This document shows positions 18,383-27,267 of a stretch of DNA of 40,725 bases, piece by piece. Made by a program: the position numbers and the translations under genes. Within the stretch, counting starts at the first letter, position 1, and every line of letters starts with the position of its first letter. Source of the stretch: Vibrionaceae bacterium (GTDB lineage: Bacteria; Pseudomonadota; Gammaproteobacteria; Enterobacterales; Vibrionaceae). The stretch lies in assembly GCA_018222805.1 (NCBI GenBank), contig JAAEZQ010000030.1, forward strand, positions 1 to 40,725, in the 5' to 3' direction. Below the pieces are notes generated by a model that saw only the letters and a program-made list of their open reading frames with translations, ran no database searches and was not told the DNA's origin.

Positions 18383-19252
18383 TTACGCCACTTTCACTGC
18401 GGGCACTTCGTCTACCTGACCTTTCGAAGGTTTATTGTAAATATTCTCGAAGCAGTAATTTGTCGCTTCAATGTAACCTTCTACGCTACCACAATCGAAG
18501 CGCTGACCTTTAAACTTGTACGCCAATACACAGCCGTTTTGTGCTTGCTGCATGAGCGCATCAGTGATTTGAATTTCACCACCTTTACCAGGCTCAGTAT
18601 TTTCAATTAATTCGAAGATATCAGGCGTCAAAATATAGCGGCCAATGATCGCCAGGTTACTTGGTGCGGAGCCAAGTTCTGGCTTTTCAACCATATTGTC
18701 GATACGGAAGATGTCATCTTTGATCATCTCACCAGCAATCACACCGTATTTGTGCGTCTCTGATTCTGGCACTTCTTGTACCGCAACAATCGAGCAGCGG
18801 TATTGGTTATACAACTCAACCATTTGCGCCAGTACACCTTTGTCTTCGTTCACACAAAGGTCATCAGCCAATACCACGGCAAATGGCTCATCACCAACCA
18901 GTTCACGCCCCGTCAGAATAGCATGACCCAAGCCTTTCATTTCACGCTGACGGATATAGGTGTAACTCGCTGAATCAATCAAGCTACGAATATCATCTAA
19001 CAGCACTTCTTTACTACTGCCGCTGATTTGGTGCTCTAATTCGTAGTTTTTATCGAAGTGATCCATCAGCGAGTGCTTGCCACGGCCAGTCACGATACAC
19101 ATACCGTCCATACCTGCTTCGATGGCTTCTTCAACGCCATACTCGATGAGTGGTTTGTTCACCACTGGCATCATTTCTTTTGGCATGGATTTAGTCGCAG
19201 GCAAGAAACGTGTACCGTAACCCGCTGCTGGGAATAGACATTTTTTTATCAT
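18383..19252 (-). CDS. galU: UTP-glucose-1-phosphate uridylyltransferase (copy 1)
   Basis: Makes UDP-glucose for surface polysaccharides. The 289-residue product has the nucleotidyltransferase start CLFPAAGYGTRFLPATKS with the KEMMPVVNKP loop, the catalytic KGLGHAIL and VVLADD metal site, and GGEIQITDAL. It lies 64 bases downstream of ugd, but a terminator hairpin sits between them, so it may be only partly co-transcribed. A second, diverged copy is at 26239-27123. This copy, next to the rjg-like gene, is probably the resident one. Confidence 0.95.
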   Translation of the reverse strand: MIKKCLFPAAGYGTRFLPATKSMPKEMMPVVNKPLIEYGVEEAIEAGMDGMCIVTGRGKHSLMDHFDKNYELEHQISGSSKEVLLDDIRSLIDSASYTYIRQREMKGLGHAILTGRELVGDEPFAVVLADDLCVNEDKGVLAQMVELYNQYRCSIVAVQEVPESETHKYGVIAGEMIKDDIFRIDNMVEKPELGSAPSNLAIIGRYILTPDIFELIENTEPGKGGEIQITDALMQQAQNGCVLAYKFKGQRFDCGSVEGYIEATNYCFENIYNKPSKGQVDEVPAVKVA

Positions 19253-19267
19253 TTTTAATTACCAACT

Positions 19268-19297
19268 GAAAAAAAGGCTCCTTTTAAGGAGCCCTTA
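19268..19297 (-). terminator. Terminator or attenuator between ugd and galU (copy 1)
   Basis: On the minus strand GGGCTCC, loop TTAAAA, GGAGCC and a run of seven T residues. It would end ugd transcripts just before galU. The second galU-ugd pair has no such hairpin. Confidence 0.8.
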
Positions 19298-19316
19298 GCG
19301 TTAAACAAAATTGAAA

Positions 19317-20483
19317 TTAATCGCTACCAAACAGATCACGTGTATAGACTTTATCAGCGACGTCCGCTAGGTCTTCCACCATACGGTTTGAAACGATCAC
19401 ATCCGCCGTCTGTTTAAACTCGTTCAAATCTTTCACCACACGAGAGTTAAAGAACTCGTCTTCCTGAAGCACTGGTTCATATACCACAACTTCAATGCCT
19501 TTGGCTTTGATGCGTTTCATGATGCCTTGAATAGAAGATGCACGGAAGTTATCAGAACCTGCCTTCATGATCAGGCGATAGATACCTACGACCTTAGGCT
19601 GACGCTTGATGATCGACTCTGCAACGAAGTCTTTACGCGTGCGGTTCGCATCTACAATCGCGCCAATGATGTTGTTTGGTACATCTTGGTAATTCGCCAG
19701 AAGCTGCTTGGTATCTTTTGGTAGACAGTAACCACCATAACCAAATGATGGGTTATTGTAGTGATTACCAATGCGAGGGTCTAAGCCCACCCCTTCGATG
19801 ATTTGACGTGCGTCTAAGCCATGCGCTTCGGCATAAGAATCTAGCTCATTAAAATACGCAACACGCATCGCCAAGTAAGTGTTTGAAAACAGCTTAACCG
19901 CTTCAGCTTCTGTTGAATCGGTAAATAAAACTTGGATATCTTCCTTTACCGCCCCTTCAACCAACAAACTTGCGAAAGTCTCGGCACGTTCACTGCGCTC
20001 GCCCACAATAATGCGAGATGGGTGTAGGTTGTCGTAAAGCGCTTTACCCTCGCGTAAAAATTCAGGTGAGAAGATGATATTTTCGCAACCCATTTCTTGC
20101 TTGATACGAGCGGTATAACCGACTGGCACTGTCGACTTGATGACCATCACGGCATCTGGATTAATGGACATCACGTCTTTAATCACAGCTTCTACCGAAG
20201 AGGTATTAAAGTAGTTCGTCGTCGGGTCATAATCGGTAGGTGTGGCAATAACCACGTATTGAGCTCCACGATAAGCGAGTTCTCTATCCGTCGTAGCAAC
20301 AAAATTTAGTTGCTTGTTCTCTAGAAAGCCCTCGATCTCCGCATCGGCTATTGGAGATTGCTTATTGTTTAGCAACTCAACCTTTTCTGAAATAATATCC
20401 AACGCTACAACTTCGTGGTTCTGCGCTATCAACATGGCGTTAGATAAGCCAACATAGCCTGTACCAGCTACTGCTATTTTCAT
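19317..20483 (-). CDS. ugd: UDP-glucose 6-dehydrogenase (copy 1)
   Basis: Oxidises UDP-glucose to UDP-glucuronate with two NAD. The 388-residue product begins [18 protein letters not shown] with the GxGxxG NAD motif and contains the catalytic-cysteine block [12 protein letters not shown] and [13 protein letters not shown]. The adjacent ATG one codon upstream (20486) is an alternative; the paralogue begins at MK, so that start is taken. Diverges from wecA across 171 bases and precedes galU. Confidence 0.95.
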   Translation of the reverse strand: MKIAVAGTGYVGLSNAMLIAQNHEVVALDIISEKVELLNNKQSPIADAEIEGFLENKQLNFVATTDRELAYRGAQYVVIATPTDYDPTTNYFNTSSVEAVIKDVMSINPDAVMVIKSTVPVGYTARIKQEMGCENIIFSPEFLREGKALYDNLHPSRIIVGERSERAETFASLLVEGAVKEDIQVLFTDSTEAEAVKLFSNTYLAMRVAYFNELDSYAEAHGLDARQIIEGVGLDPRIGNHYNNPSFGYGGYCLPKDTKQLLANYQDVPNNIIGAIVDANRTRKDFVAESIIKRQPKVVGIYRLIMKAGSDNFRASSIQGIMKRIKAKGIEVVVYEPVLQEDEFFNSRVVKDLNEFKQTADVIVSNRMVEDLADVADKVYTRDLFGSD

Positions 20484-20654
20484 CATTCAGTCCTTACGTA
20501 ATCTCTAACCGAAGAGTATCAGAATCTGTAAAGTGGGACTAGCCTTGAATCCTAAACGTTAAAGCTCCAAGCTTTACAATCAATTCTGACTTTTTAAAAA
20601 AGTAAACTTGATCTAAAATCAATCAATATAATCAAAATAAATGTTGGCTAAATT

Positions 20655-21737
20655 ATGTTCCTTGAGCTTAGTTTTATCTTTTTCTCATCATTTACCACTT
20701 TATTCCTAATGCGAAAAGTTGCAAAAAGAATAGGGTTGGTAGACAAACCAAACGCAAGAAAACTGCACGATGGTGCAATCCCATTGGTTGGCGGCATTTC
20801 TATTTGTTTAGTGTTAGCGCAGTACTTAACTTTTCGGCCCGAAGCAATCGAACATAGCTGGCTGTTCTTGTTATGTATTGCCGTCCTTACTTTTGTCGGT
20901 GCTGTTGACGATAAAATCGATCTGAGTTTTAAAATCCGTATGGGAGTTCAAGCCATATTATCGATTATAATGATGAAAGTTGCTGGTATTGAGCTACATA
21001 GCTTAGGCAATTTGTTCGGAATCGGTGAGATATCATTAGGCTTGGGGGGGGCACTAGTTACCATTCTGGCTGTCACTGGAGCGATTAATGCGTTTAACAT
21101 GGTGGATGGTATTGATGGCTTGTTGGGTGGACTATCTATCGTAACTTTTGGTGCTATTGCATTCTTGCTACAAGTAGACAGTCAGCACGGTTTAGCTTAC
21201 CTATGCGTTGTCATTATTGTAGCAATGCTGCCTTATATTTTTATGAATTTAGGGGTATTGGGACGAGAACGTAAAGTCTTTATGGGTGATGCGGGAAGCA
21301 TGATGATTGGCTTTACGGTCATCTGGCTACTGCTAGGAGTAAGCCAAACGGAAGGCACTCCACTTATGCGACCAGTAACTGCACTTTGGCTTATTGCAGT
21401 ACCATTAATGGACATGGCAGCAATTATGATTCGCCGAGTTAGAAGAGGCGATTCCCCATTTAAACCGGACAGAGAACATTTGCATCACATTTTCCAGCGT
21501 TTAGGCTTAGGTCCAAGACAAACGCTAGTTGCTATATGTTTGATCGCCGCAATGTATGCGTCATTCGGAATTTATGGTGAGGCAACAAACATTCCTGAAG
21601 TAATAATGTTTATGCTATTTATTGCATTATTTATTGTTTACTCTGTTGTCTTGGCGTATATCTGGAAAATAACTCGCTTTATCCGAGCTAAGTTAGGAAA
21701 GGACACCCGCGTAAACGATACTTCTTTTGCAAAATAG
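20655..21737 (+). CDS. wecA: WecA-family undecaprenyl-phosphate HexNAc-1-phosphate transferase
   Basis: Integral membrane enzyme that starts O-antigen, capsule or ECA units by moving a sugar-1-phosphate (GlcNAc in WecA) to undecaprenyl phosphate. The 360-residue product has about ten hydrophobic segments and the family motifs: DKPNARKLHDG near the start, VGAVDDKIDLS (aspartate pair), NMVDGIDGL, FMGDAGSM and the HLHHIF histidine box. Substrate GlcNAc is inferred from closeness to WecA rather than WbaP. It is transcribed away from ugd and into the mobile-DNA zone, so it is the last apparently intact resident gene on this side. A TATAAT hexamer is at 20627-20632. Confidence 0.9.
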   Translation: MFLELSFIFFSSFTTLFLMRKVAKRIGLVDKPNARKLHDGAIPLVGGISICLVLAQYLTFRPEAIEHSWLFLLCIAVLTFVGAVDDKIDLSFKIRMGVQAILSIIMMKVAGIELHSLGNLFGIGEISLGLGGALVTILAVTGAINAFNMVDGIDGLLGGLSIVTFGAIAFLLQVDSQHGLAYLCVVIIVAMLPYIFMNLGVLGRERKVFMGDAGSMMIGFTVIWLLLGVSQTEGTPLMRPVTALWLIAVPLMDMAAIMIRRVRRGDSPFKPDREHLHHIFQRLGLGPRQTLVAICLIAAMYASFGIYGEATNIPEVIMFMLFIALFIVYSVVLAYIWKITRFIRAKLGKDTRVNDTSFAK

Positions 21738-22218
21738 TTAGACCTGTTGGGGCCAATCTTAATCAACTATGAAATAGTTGTTATATGTCAACGAGTTAAT
21801 AAGAGACAACTTACCAGGCAGAGAGGTTTTTTTCCGCAATACAGCGACGTTTGAGACACTTGGTGCCGAATTTTTTCGGCGCCACATCGTCTGAATTTCC
21901 CCTTGGCCAAGGCGGGCGAGAAAATGCCCCGAAAGAAAAACACCGCGCAAAAACCTGAGAAGTCATGGCGCAAAAATGCACCCTAAAAATCGTTCGATTT
22001 GCGACATTGTGTCCGCCTCAGGCGGTGATCGTCGGCCTCACTTCGTGCGGTGTGTCGACCTGCCGGATCCCGAGCATCACGTGGATCGTCCGTGCCGGAT
22101 TGCTGAGCGCCAGACGCCGACTCGACGCTCCCACCAGCCACCTCACGGTTGGCCCACACGTTTTCAGCACGGCGGAGAGCGACCATAAACTGACGTCTAT
22201 TGTACGGTCGCCGCTTTC
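21738..22218. other. Palindrome-rich, locally GC-rich intergenic segment before the integrase
   Basis: No convincing gene. It holds a run of small palindromes: TGGTGCCGAA/TTCGGCGCCA (21861-21884, also a possible terminator for wecA), a perfect CCTTGGCCAAGG (21901-21912), AAATCG-TT-CGATTT (21987-22000) and CCGCC-TCA-GGCGG (22013-22025). The stretch 22010-22210 is visibly richer in GC than its neighbours. Overlapping open frames on both strands have no recognisable products and are not called. Confidence 0.5.
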
Positions 22219-22980
22219 GTGAAGGCACCAAACAGATGGCGCCCCCCAAAAAACCTCAGACTTGCGCAGGCAACGCTAAAACAGATGAACGCCGAAATTG
22301 CGCTTGAGACATTTCAGTACCGAGACTATTTCCCGCACAGCAAAAAAGTGGCGCTGTTTGAAACTCTACAGCGGGAAAAACATCCAGATCGCCTGTACCC
22401 CTTCTTCGACAGTTTTGCTAACCCATGGTTTGATCGGCAAAAAGCCAAGTGGAAAACCAGCTATCAAAAAACGGTGCGCAATACGTTAGATCGCTATCTG
22501 ATCCCAGAGTTCGGCAATACCCTCATCAATGAAATCCGGCTGGCCAATGTCGATTATTTTCGTCAATCCTTGATGCAGACCCCCGGCAAGAACGGCAAGA
22601 AAAAACTGTCCAACCGGCGGATTAACGGAATTTTTTGGCCACTGGTGGCCATTATGAGCCTGGCGGCTGATGAGTTTCAGTTCACCTATCCGCTTCGCCG
22701 TTATAAAGCATTAAAAGAGGAAGAATCCGACTCCCATCCCATGACCATTGACGAAGTTCATACCTTTCTAGGTGCCGTCGAACCCCAGTGGCAGGACTAC
22801 TTTATTGTGCGATTCTGGACCGGAATGCGCAGCTGTGAAGTTCATGGTTTATTTTGGGATCATATCGACTTTGACCACCGTCTGATCCGCATTCGGCAGA
22901 ATCTGGTTAATGGTGAACTGGGCGATGTCAAACGCCCAAGACGGACAAGCATTCAACGATCTGATGTTAGGGGTGCAAAA
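22219..22980 (+). pseudogene. Truncated tyrosine-type integrase
   Basis: About 250 codons resembling phage/island integrases of the Arm-DUF3596 type. Visible: the APNRWRPPKN and EIALETFQYRDYFPHSKK segment typical before the core-binding domain, the core-binding helices (about residues 65-160), and the first catalytic arginine in FWTGMRSCEVHGLFWDHIDF. The catalytic His-x-x-Arg and Tyr are absent because similarity ends near 22930. In the +1 frame at that place the codons read TPKTDKHSTI, like the expected integrase continuation, hinting at a lost base. The N-terminal arm-binding part is also shortened. The frame then continues uninterrupted into the next gene (461 codons in all). Non-functional as a recombinase by these criteria. 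Confidence 0.7.
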
Positions 22981-23604
22981 ATGACACTTCTTAATTTTAG
23001 TCAGCCCTGGCACTTTTCTGAGAGCCAAACTGACCTCCCGTCGCTTGCGGGTTTCGCATTGGGTGCACAACACCCAAGAATTTTTGAAATATTACAGCGA
23101 GATGGCGAGCTTCCCTCGAGTCTTGAAACGCAAGAGGAAATGGAGTCGATAGCGGAACAATATTGGGAAGCATATCAGCAAGATAAGTCGTTGCGACGCC
23201 TTACCTGCCAACATGCCCAGGCCATCGTCTATTCACGCAATCGAGTGTTTGAAGACTTGGGTTGGCATATCAGCCACCCAGAACTGCCGTTGGTGAAATA
23301 CTATGCGGCCTTATTGGAAGCGGAGGGACAAATGGAGAAGGAGCAGGTGTGGCGGCGGCATTTGGTTTATTGCCGAACACTGTGCCTCGCCCTTCATGAA
23401 CAGCAGAGACACCCCATAGCTGACGTGTGTTATAGCATTAATACTGTAATGGTGAATATCGCCAGTGAGAAGCAATTTCTAAGCTATTGTTTTAGAGCCG
23501 CAGCGCAATATTTTCAGGTAGATCAATGGACTTATGTCCTGTTACCGATGCCTTTGGAAAATAACGCCATGCGATACAGGGATTGGAAACTTAAGCCGAA
23601 TTAA
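22981..23604 (+). CDS. Unknown protein, in frame with the truncated integrase
   Basis: 207-residue protein starting MTLLNFSQPWHFSESQTDLP, with a good ribosome site AGGGGTG six bases before the ATG. I do not recognise it. It is rich in aromatic residues and in Glu/Gln, probably all-helical, with no signal peptide, membrane segment or clear metal motif. It could be a free-standing gene that abuts the integrase relic or the C-terminal part of a 461-residue fusion; the separate ribosome site favours the first. A hairpin-forming stretch follows after its stop. Confidence 0.5.
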   Translation: MTLLNFSQPWHFSESQTDLPSLAGFALGAQHPRIFEILQRDGELPSSLETQEEMESIAEQYWEAYQQDKSLRRLTCQHAQAIVYSRNRVFEDLGWHISHPELPLVKYYAALLEAEGQMEKEQVWRRHLVYCRTLCLALHEQQRHPIADVCYSINTVMVNIASEKQFLSYCFRAAAQYFQVDQWTYVLLPMPLENNAMRYRDWKLKPN

Positions 23605-24456
23605 ACACTATCGGTTCTTCATTTAGCACAGCCACTTCCACTGACCGAACGGTCTATCCGGCCCGGTCAGTTCTTAGTTCAAAAGGCCCGTAATGAGCTG
23701 GCTTAGTGAAGAGTGCTAAATGAGTGGCTCAGATTTGCGTCGACCGACGAAGAGTACCGATTGGTACCTAAGCACTACAACAAGCATCTAGGACTAGAAC
23801 GCGGAAAACAAAGATGAACCAGATTGCCAATCCAACCCCAAAAGACTAACACAGCAATGCCAGTGACATTTGGCAATTCAACAACCCATGCGATGTTACA
23901 ACGGTTGCAGACTCGTTTAAGTTAGACCATACATATACGAAGATGCTAAGCTGCACTCAATAGTCCCAAAAAGATACCGAGAGTAAGAATACGTTAACTC
24001 AAAGAAGCCTAGGCGATAATGGTCAAAGTAGAGCGCGCTATTGCGCCACAGAAAATTGCGCTTGATCACCTGCTTGACGCCACCTCGCCAGACGTCATTG
24101 AACCAGTCGCTATTAATGAGAAAAAAGAAGCTAAGGTTAACTCCCCCCCAAACAGAATAACGATGTGTCGAATTAACACCTGAAACTGAGCTAGTGCAGA
24201 AAGTCGATATCGTACAGCATCAGGATAATTTTGAAATATCCTAAATTGTTGCCACTTGCAGGTCGCAATTAAATGAGTGATCAAGCCTTGCCAAGTTAAC
24301 CAAGTGCACCAAATAAATCGAGATGAATACCATCTTATTGGAATCGAACGCACTCAGACGGATATACGCTAAACGGCAGGTTAGATATCGACCCATACTC
24401 GAGTCGACCATAAAGCCGCACAGCGCGGTCATTAATAAAAATCAATAGAGGTAACA
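23605..24456. other. Decayed 0.85-kb region with inverted repeats
   Basis: No intact gene. Inverted repeats cluster at the left: CATTTAGCAC (23620-23629) with GTGCTAAATG (23713-23722), and ACTGACCG (23640-23647) with CGGTCAGT (23664-23671), containing GACCG-AA-CGGTC. Protein-like but interrupted frames follow: from 23814 a frame reading MNQIANPTPKD, then a stop, then NASDIWQFNNPCDVTTVADS with further stops, and a 54-codon frame at 24019-24183 (MVKVERAIAPQKIALDHLL). These look like remains of lost genes; no family was recognised. Confidence 0.4.
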
Positions 24457-25243
24457 ATGAAAAAAATCTATATTTTCAGTGGTATTGGTTTCTCTTTTAG
24501 TAGGATGCGGAAGTGAAGAAGGTGGCAGTATAGATGGTGATCAAATATACCAACCAGAGCAAAACCTATCACCTCAAACAGACGTCTATGTTAGCCAGGA
24601 TAGCACTGAATATTTTGTGCTCGGATATACCCGTCCTCGCAATGGCCAGCAATTGGCGATGATCACAAAGGATAACCAGGTTTTTTACTATGAGAATTAT
24701 GCGAGTTTTGAATACAAAACTGGCCACTTCTCTGGTGACTACGGCAAACTATATCGGGCAAATCTCAATACCAACACACTGTATACATTTGGTGGGAATG
24801 ACATACTGTCTGCCCCAACCAAGGATTGAATTTTGAGCTATCAAATTATGACGGCGGGTTATCATGGTAATGGAGATCCAGCGGCGGATAGTTATACACA
24901 AAATGGCGAGTTGGTGTATGTCGCACCGCCTAAATTCACTGACTTGGTTGGCAGCTACGTCAATGAGGATGGACATGCACTAACCATTTATTTAGACGGT
25001 ACCTTTGGCTTTACAGGTAACTGCGAAATCAATAATGGCCAACTACGGATTAGAACTGAGGAAGGAATGATCGAGGCAGAGTTTTACCCACAAAACTGCA
25101 CATCAAGCACAATTGATAATTGGCTACAAGGGCATTTATTCGTAGATAATGAAGGCAATCTGGTTCTGTATGGCGCTGCTGTTGAAGCCGACGTAATCAA
25201 GCAAACACTATTCACTTTCTACACAAAGTTTAAGCTTCAATAG
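24457..25243 (+). pseudogene. Broken lipoprotein gene (frameshift in an A tract plus in-frame TGA)
   Basis: The ATG at 24457 (after GAGGTAAC) is followed by seven A residues. In the observed frame it stops after 19 codons. If one A is removed, the frame reads MKKSIFSVVLVSLLVGCGS, a textbook lipoprotein signal peptide with the lipobox LLVGC, and stays open to 24826. There an in-frame TGA (24827-24829) interrupts, after which the same frame continues to 25243. The restored protein would be about 261 residues, secreted and acylated at Cys16 or so. Its second half (SYVNEDGHALTIYLDGTFGFTG) looks like a small beta-rich domain. Function unknown. Both lesions could be real decay or recoding; a sequencing error at the A run is also possible. 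Confidence 0.65.
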
Positions 25244-25247
25244 AAGC

Positions 25248-25283
25248 GAAGCCAGAGGACCAATTTCCAGGGCCTCTGGCTTC
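25248..25283 (+). terminator. Strong hairpin after the broken lipoprotein gene
   Basis: Perfect 11-bp stem GAAGCCAGAGG (25248-25258) with CCTCTGGCTTC (25273-25283), five bases past the stop. There is no long T run, so it may be a terminator relic or an mRNA-stabilising hairpin. Confidence 0.5.
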
Positions 25284-25540
25284 AAAGCAAAATTACGAAC
25301 ATTAATTTCGTATTCAGAAACAGACTAAAGGCAAGGTAGTTGATGTGAAACTTGAGGTTTCGTGGGCTGGATTAATTTGGGGTTAATCGTAGATTAGCTT
25401 GCTGCCAGTAGAATCAAAACGATAGCAAGTGGTAAGCTTTCATCGTCAAACAAAAAACACGTAAAAGTGAGCTAGCAGTAGAGTATTGTTTATATCGGAC
25501 TAGTGTTATATGTGTACCAATATCAGGAGACGACATTATA

Positions 25541-25754
25541 ATGGTGAAATCAATTGGAAAAGTACTTTCAACACACAGGGACTAGGTAGTTGCAACTTAT
25601 GGTATTAAGTGTACGAGCCAACCACATCCAATTGAAAAGTCTCGTTTTGGACAAGATGACTGGATTAATCGCGTTGGCTGTAAAAGCTGGGTAGTTAAAT
25701 CTGACGGCTGACTATGAAGCAGCGCTTAAAAAAGCACTAGAATTACACCACTAA
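25541..25754 (+). pseudogene. Small decayed gene, unknown
   Basis: After AGGAG and ATG the frame reads 14 codons, hits TAG (25583-25585), and continues as a protein-like sequence (IEKSRFGQDDWINRVGCKSW) to TGA at 25709. In the next frame the codons read DYEAALKKALELHH to a TAA at 25752. Together this suggests a roughly 70-residue protein broken by one stop and one frameshift. I do not recognise the family. The 250 bases before it show no gene. Confidence 0.35.
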
Positions 25755-25810
25755 ATTTTGATTTCGTAATTACAAAATAATTAGGGTATTATTCTGGTTT
25801 GAAATCAACA

Positions 25811-25948
25811 ATGCTGTCAACTCTGTTTGGCTATAGATACGATATTAAGTTATCTAAATTAAAGGAAGTCACCTATACACCGGAGGTGTTCATGTATCAT
25901 CGAACTGGCGTAAAGTTAATCTCTTCTTTGGGTGATGATATTAAATAA
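25811..25948 (+). CDS. Possible 45-residue hypothetical protein
   Basis: ATG to TAA frame of 46 codons, MLSTLFGYRYDIKLSKLKEV at its start, with no clear ribosome site. Basic, no membrane segment. It may be a fragment of a lost gene or non-coding; weak support only. From 25949 to 26238 nothing else was seen except the hairpin at 26194. Confidence 0.25.
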   Translation: MLSTLFGYRYDIKLSKLKEVTYTPEVFMYHRTGVKLISSLGDDIK

Positions 25949-26193
25949 ATGCGCCTAACAAATCTAAGTGATAATCACAACATGTGGTATTTTAACGATG
26001 TGTTGCGTTCGGTGTTAAAAGTAAATAGATTACCTCCCCGTGTAAACTCCACAAAAAGCTCAAACCTTACTCCCATAGAATGTCAGCTTCAGCGATATTC
26101 TCCTTAAACCCCTTCATATTGTAATAAATAAGATCTAGCTACTCAGCGTAATAGGTGGGAAATCGAGATACCAACTACCTCTTCCTGAAAGAT

Positions 26194-26217
26194 AGCGGCT
26201 TTCTCTGCTAAGCCGCT
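26194..26217 (-). terminator. Probable terminator after galU copy 2
   Basis: On the minus strand AGCGGCTT and AAGCCGCT form a perfect 8-bp stem, 22 bases past the galU stop. Only a short T-containing tail follows, so strength is uncertain. Confidence 0.55.
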
Positions 26218-26238
26218 TTACCCCAAACGTTTACAGCA

Positions 26239-27123
26239 TTATACAGGCAAAAGTTCGTCAACACTTTCTCGTTGATGCGCCTGTTGCTTGTCGGCTGGAG
26301 GAGTCAAATAGAGGTTTTGGTAGCAATAATTGGTTGCCTCAATGTAACCCTCCACACTACCACAGTCGAATCGCTTACCTTTGAATTTATAGGCCATCAC
26401 ACAGCCCTGCTGGGCCTGTTTTAATAGCGCATCGGTGATCTGGATTTCACCGCCTTTGCCAGGTTCAGTATTTTCTATGTGTTCAAAGATATCCGGTGTC
26501 AGAATGTAGCGGCCGATGATCGCAAGGTTACTTGGTGCCGTACCCGGCATGGGTTTCTCGACCATATTATCCACTCGGAACAAATCATCTTTAAGTTGCC
26601 CTCCGGCAATCACCCCATATTTGTGGGTCTCAGATTCCGGAACTTCTTGTACCGCGATAATCGAGCAACGGAACTTGTTATACAGTTCGACCATCTGCCG
26701 CAAAACACCTTTGTCCTGGTTTACACAGAGGTCATCAGCTAACACCACCGCAAATGGGTTATCACCAACCAGTTCTTTGCCTGTCAGAATGGCATGGCCC
26801 AGCCCTTTCATTTCACGCTGACGAATGTAGGTAAATGATGCAGAGTCGATGAGTGATCGAATATCATCGAGTAATAATTCTTTCGAGGTGCCGCTAATTT
26901 GGTGTTCTAGCTCATAGTTCTTGTCAAAGTGATCCATCAGGGTATGTTTACCACGACCAGTAACAATGGCCATATGATTCATTCCAGCCTGGATAGCCTC
27001 TTCCACACCATATTCAATCAATGGTTTATTGACTACCGGCATCATTTCCTTTGGCATTGATTTGGTTGCGGGTAGAAAACGAGTTCCATACCCTGCTGCA
27101 GGAAACAAACAGTGTTTAATCAT
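26239..27123 (-). CDS. galU: UTP-glucose-1-phosphate uridylyltransferase (copy 2)
   Basis: 294-residue paralogue of the enzyme at 18383-19252, with the same motifs (CLFPAAGYGTRFLPATKS, KGLGHAIL, VVLADD). By eye the proteins agree at well over 80% of positions while the DNA differs at many third positions, so this is an old split or an import, not a recent tandem duplication. The C-terminal tail is different (rich in Gln/Glu). AAGGA precedes the ATG. It ends the minus-strand polysaccharide gene series. Confidence 0.93.
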   Translation of the reverse strand: MIKHCLFPAAGYGTRFLPATKSMPKEMMPVVNKPLIEYGVEEAIQAGMNHMAIVTGRGKHTLMDHFDKNYELEHQISGTSKELLLDDIRSLIDSASFTYIRQREMKGLGHAILTGKELVGDNPFAVVLADDLCVNQDKGVLRQMVELYNKFRCSIIAVQEVPESETHKYGVIAGGQLKDDLFRVDNMVEKPMPGTAPSNLAIIGRYILTPDIFEHIENTEPGKGGEIQITDALLKQAQQGCVMAYKFKGKRFDCGSVEGYIEATNYCYQNLYLTPPADKQQAHQRESVDELLPV

Positions 27124-27267
27124 GACGTTGTCCTTGGAATTTTATACAGCCTATTCAATGGCATTAGTTGGATAAAAAAGAGCAACGTTCAAAATACTGG
27201 CTGCTCGTTAACGTATTCATCGGAAGTAAAATTCAGACTCGAAACAGTGTTAGATTAGGTTCAATGC

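Noticed and set aside
20608..20622. FNR box TTGAT-N5-ATCAA between ugd and wecA
   Set aside because: The spacer is five rather than the required four bases, so it is likely chance in AT-rich DNA.
21965..22249. Overlapping open frames on both strands in the GC-rich patch
   Set aside because: High GC removes stops by chance; neither product shows a family pattern, so no gene is called.
25949..26025. Integron attC-like site (GCCTAAC beside inverted sequence)
   Set aside because: The matching GTTRRRY half is missing and no cassette or integron integrase is near.
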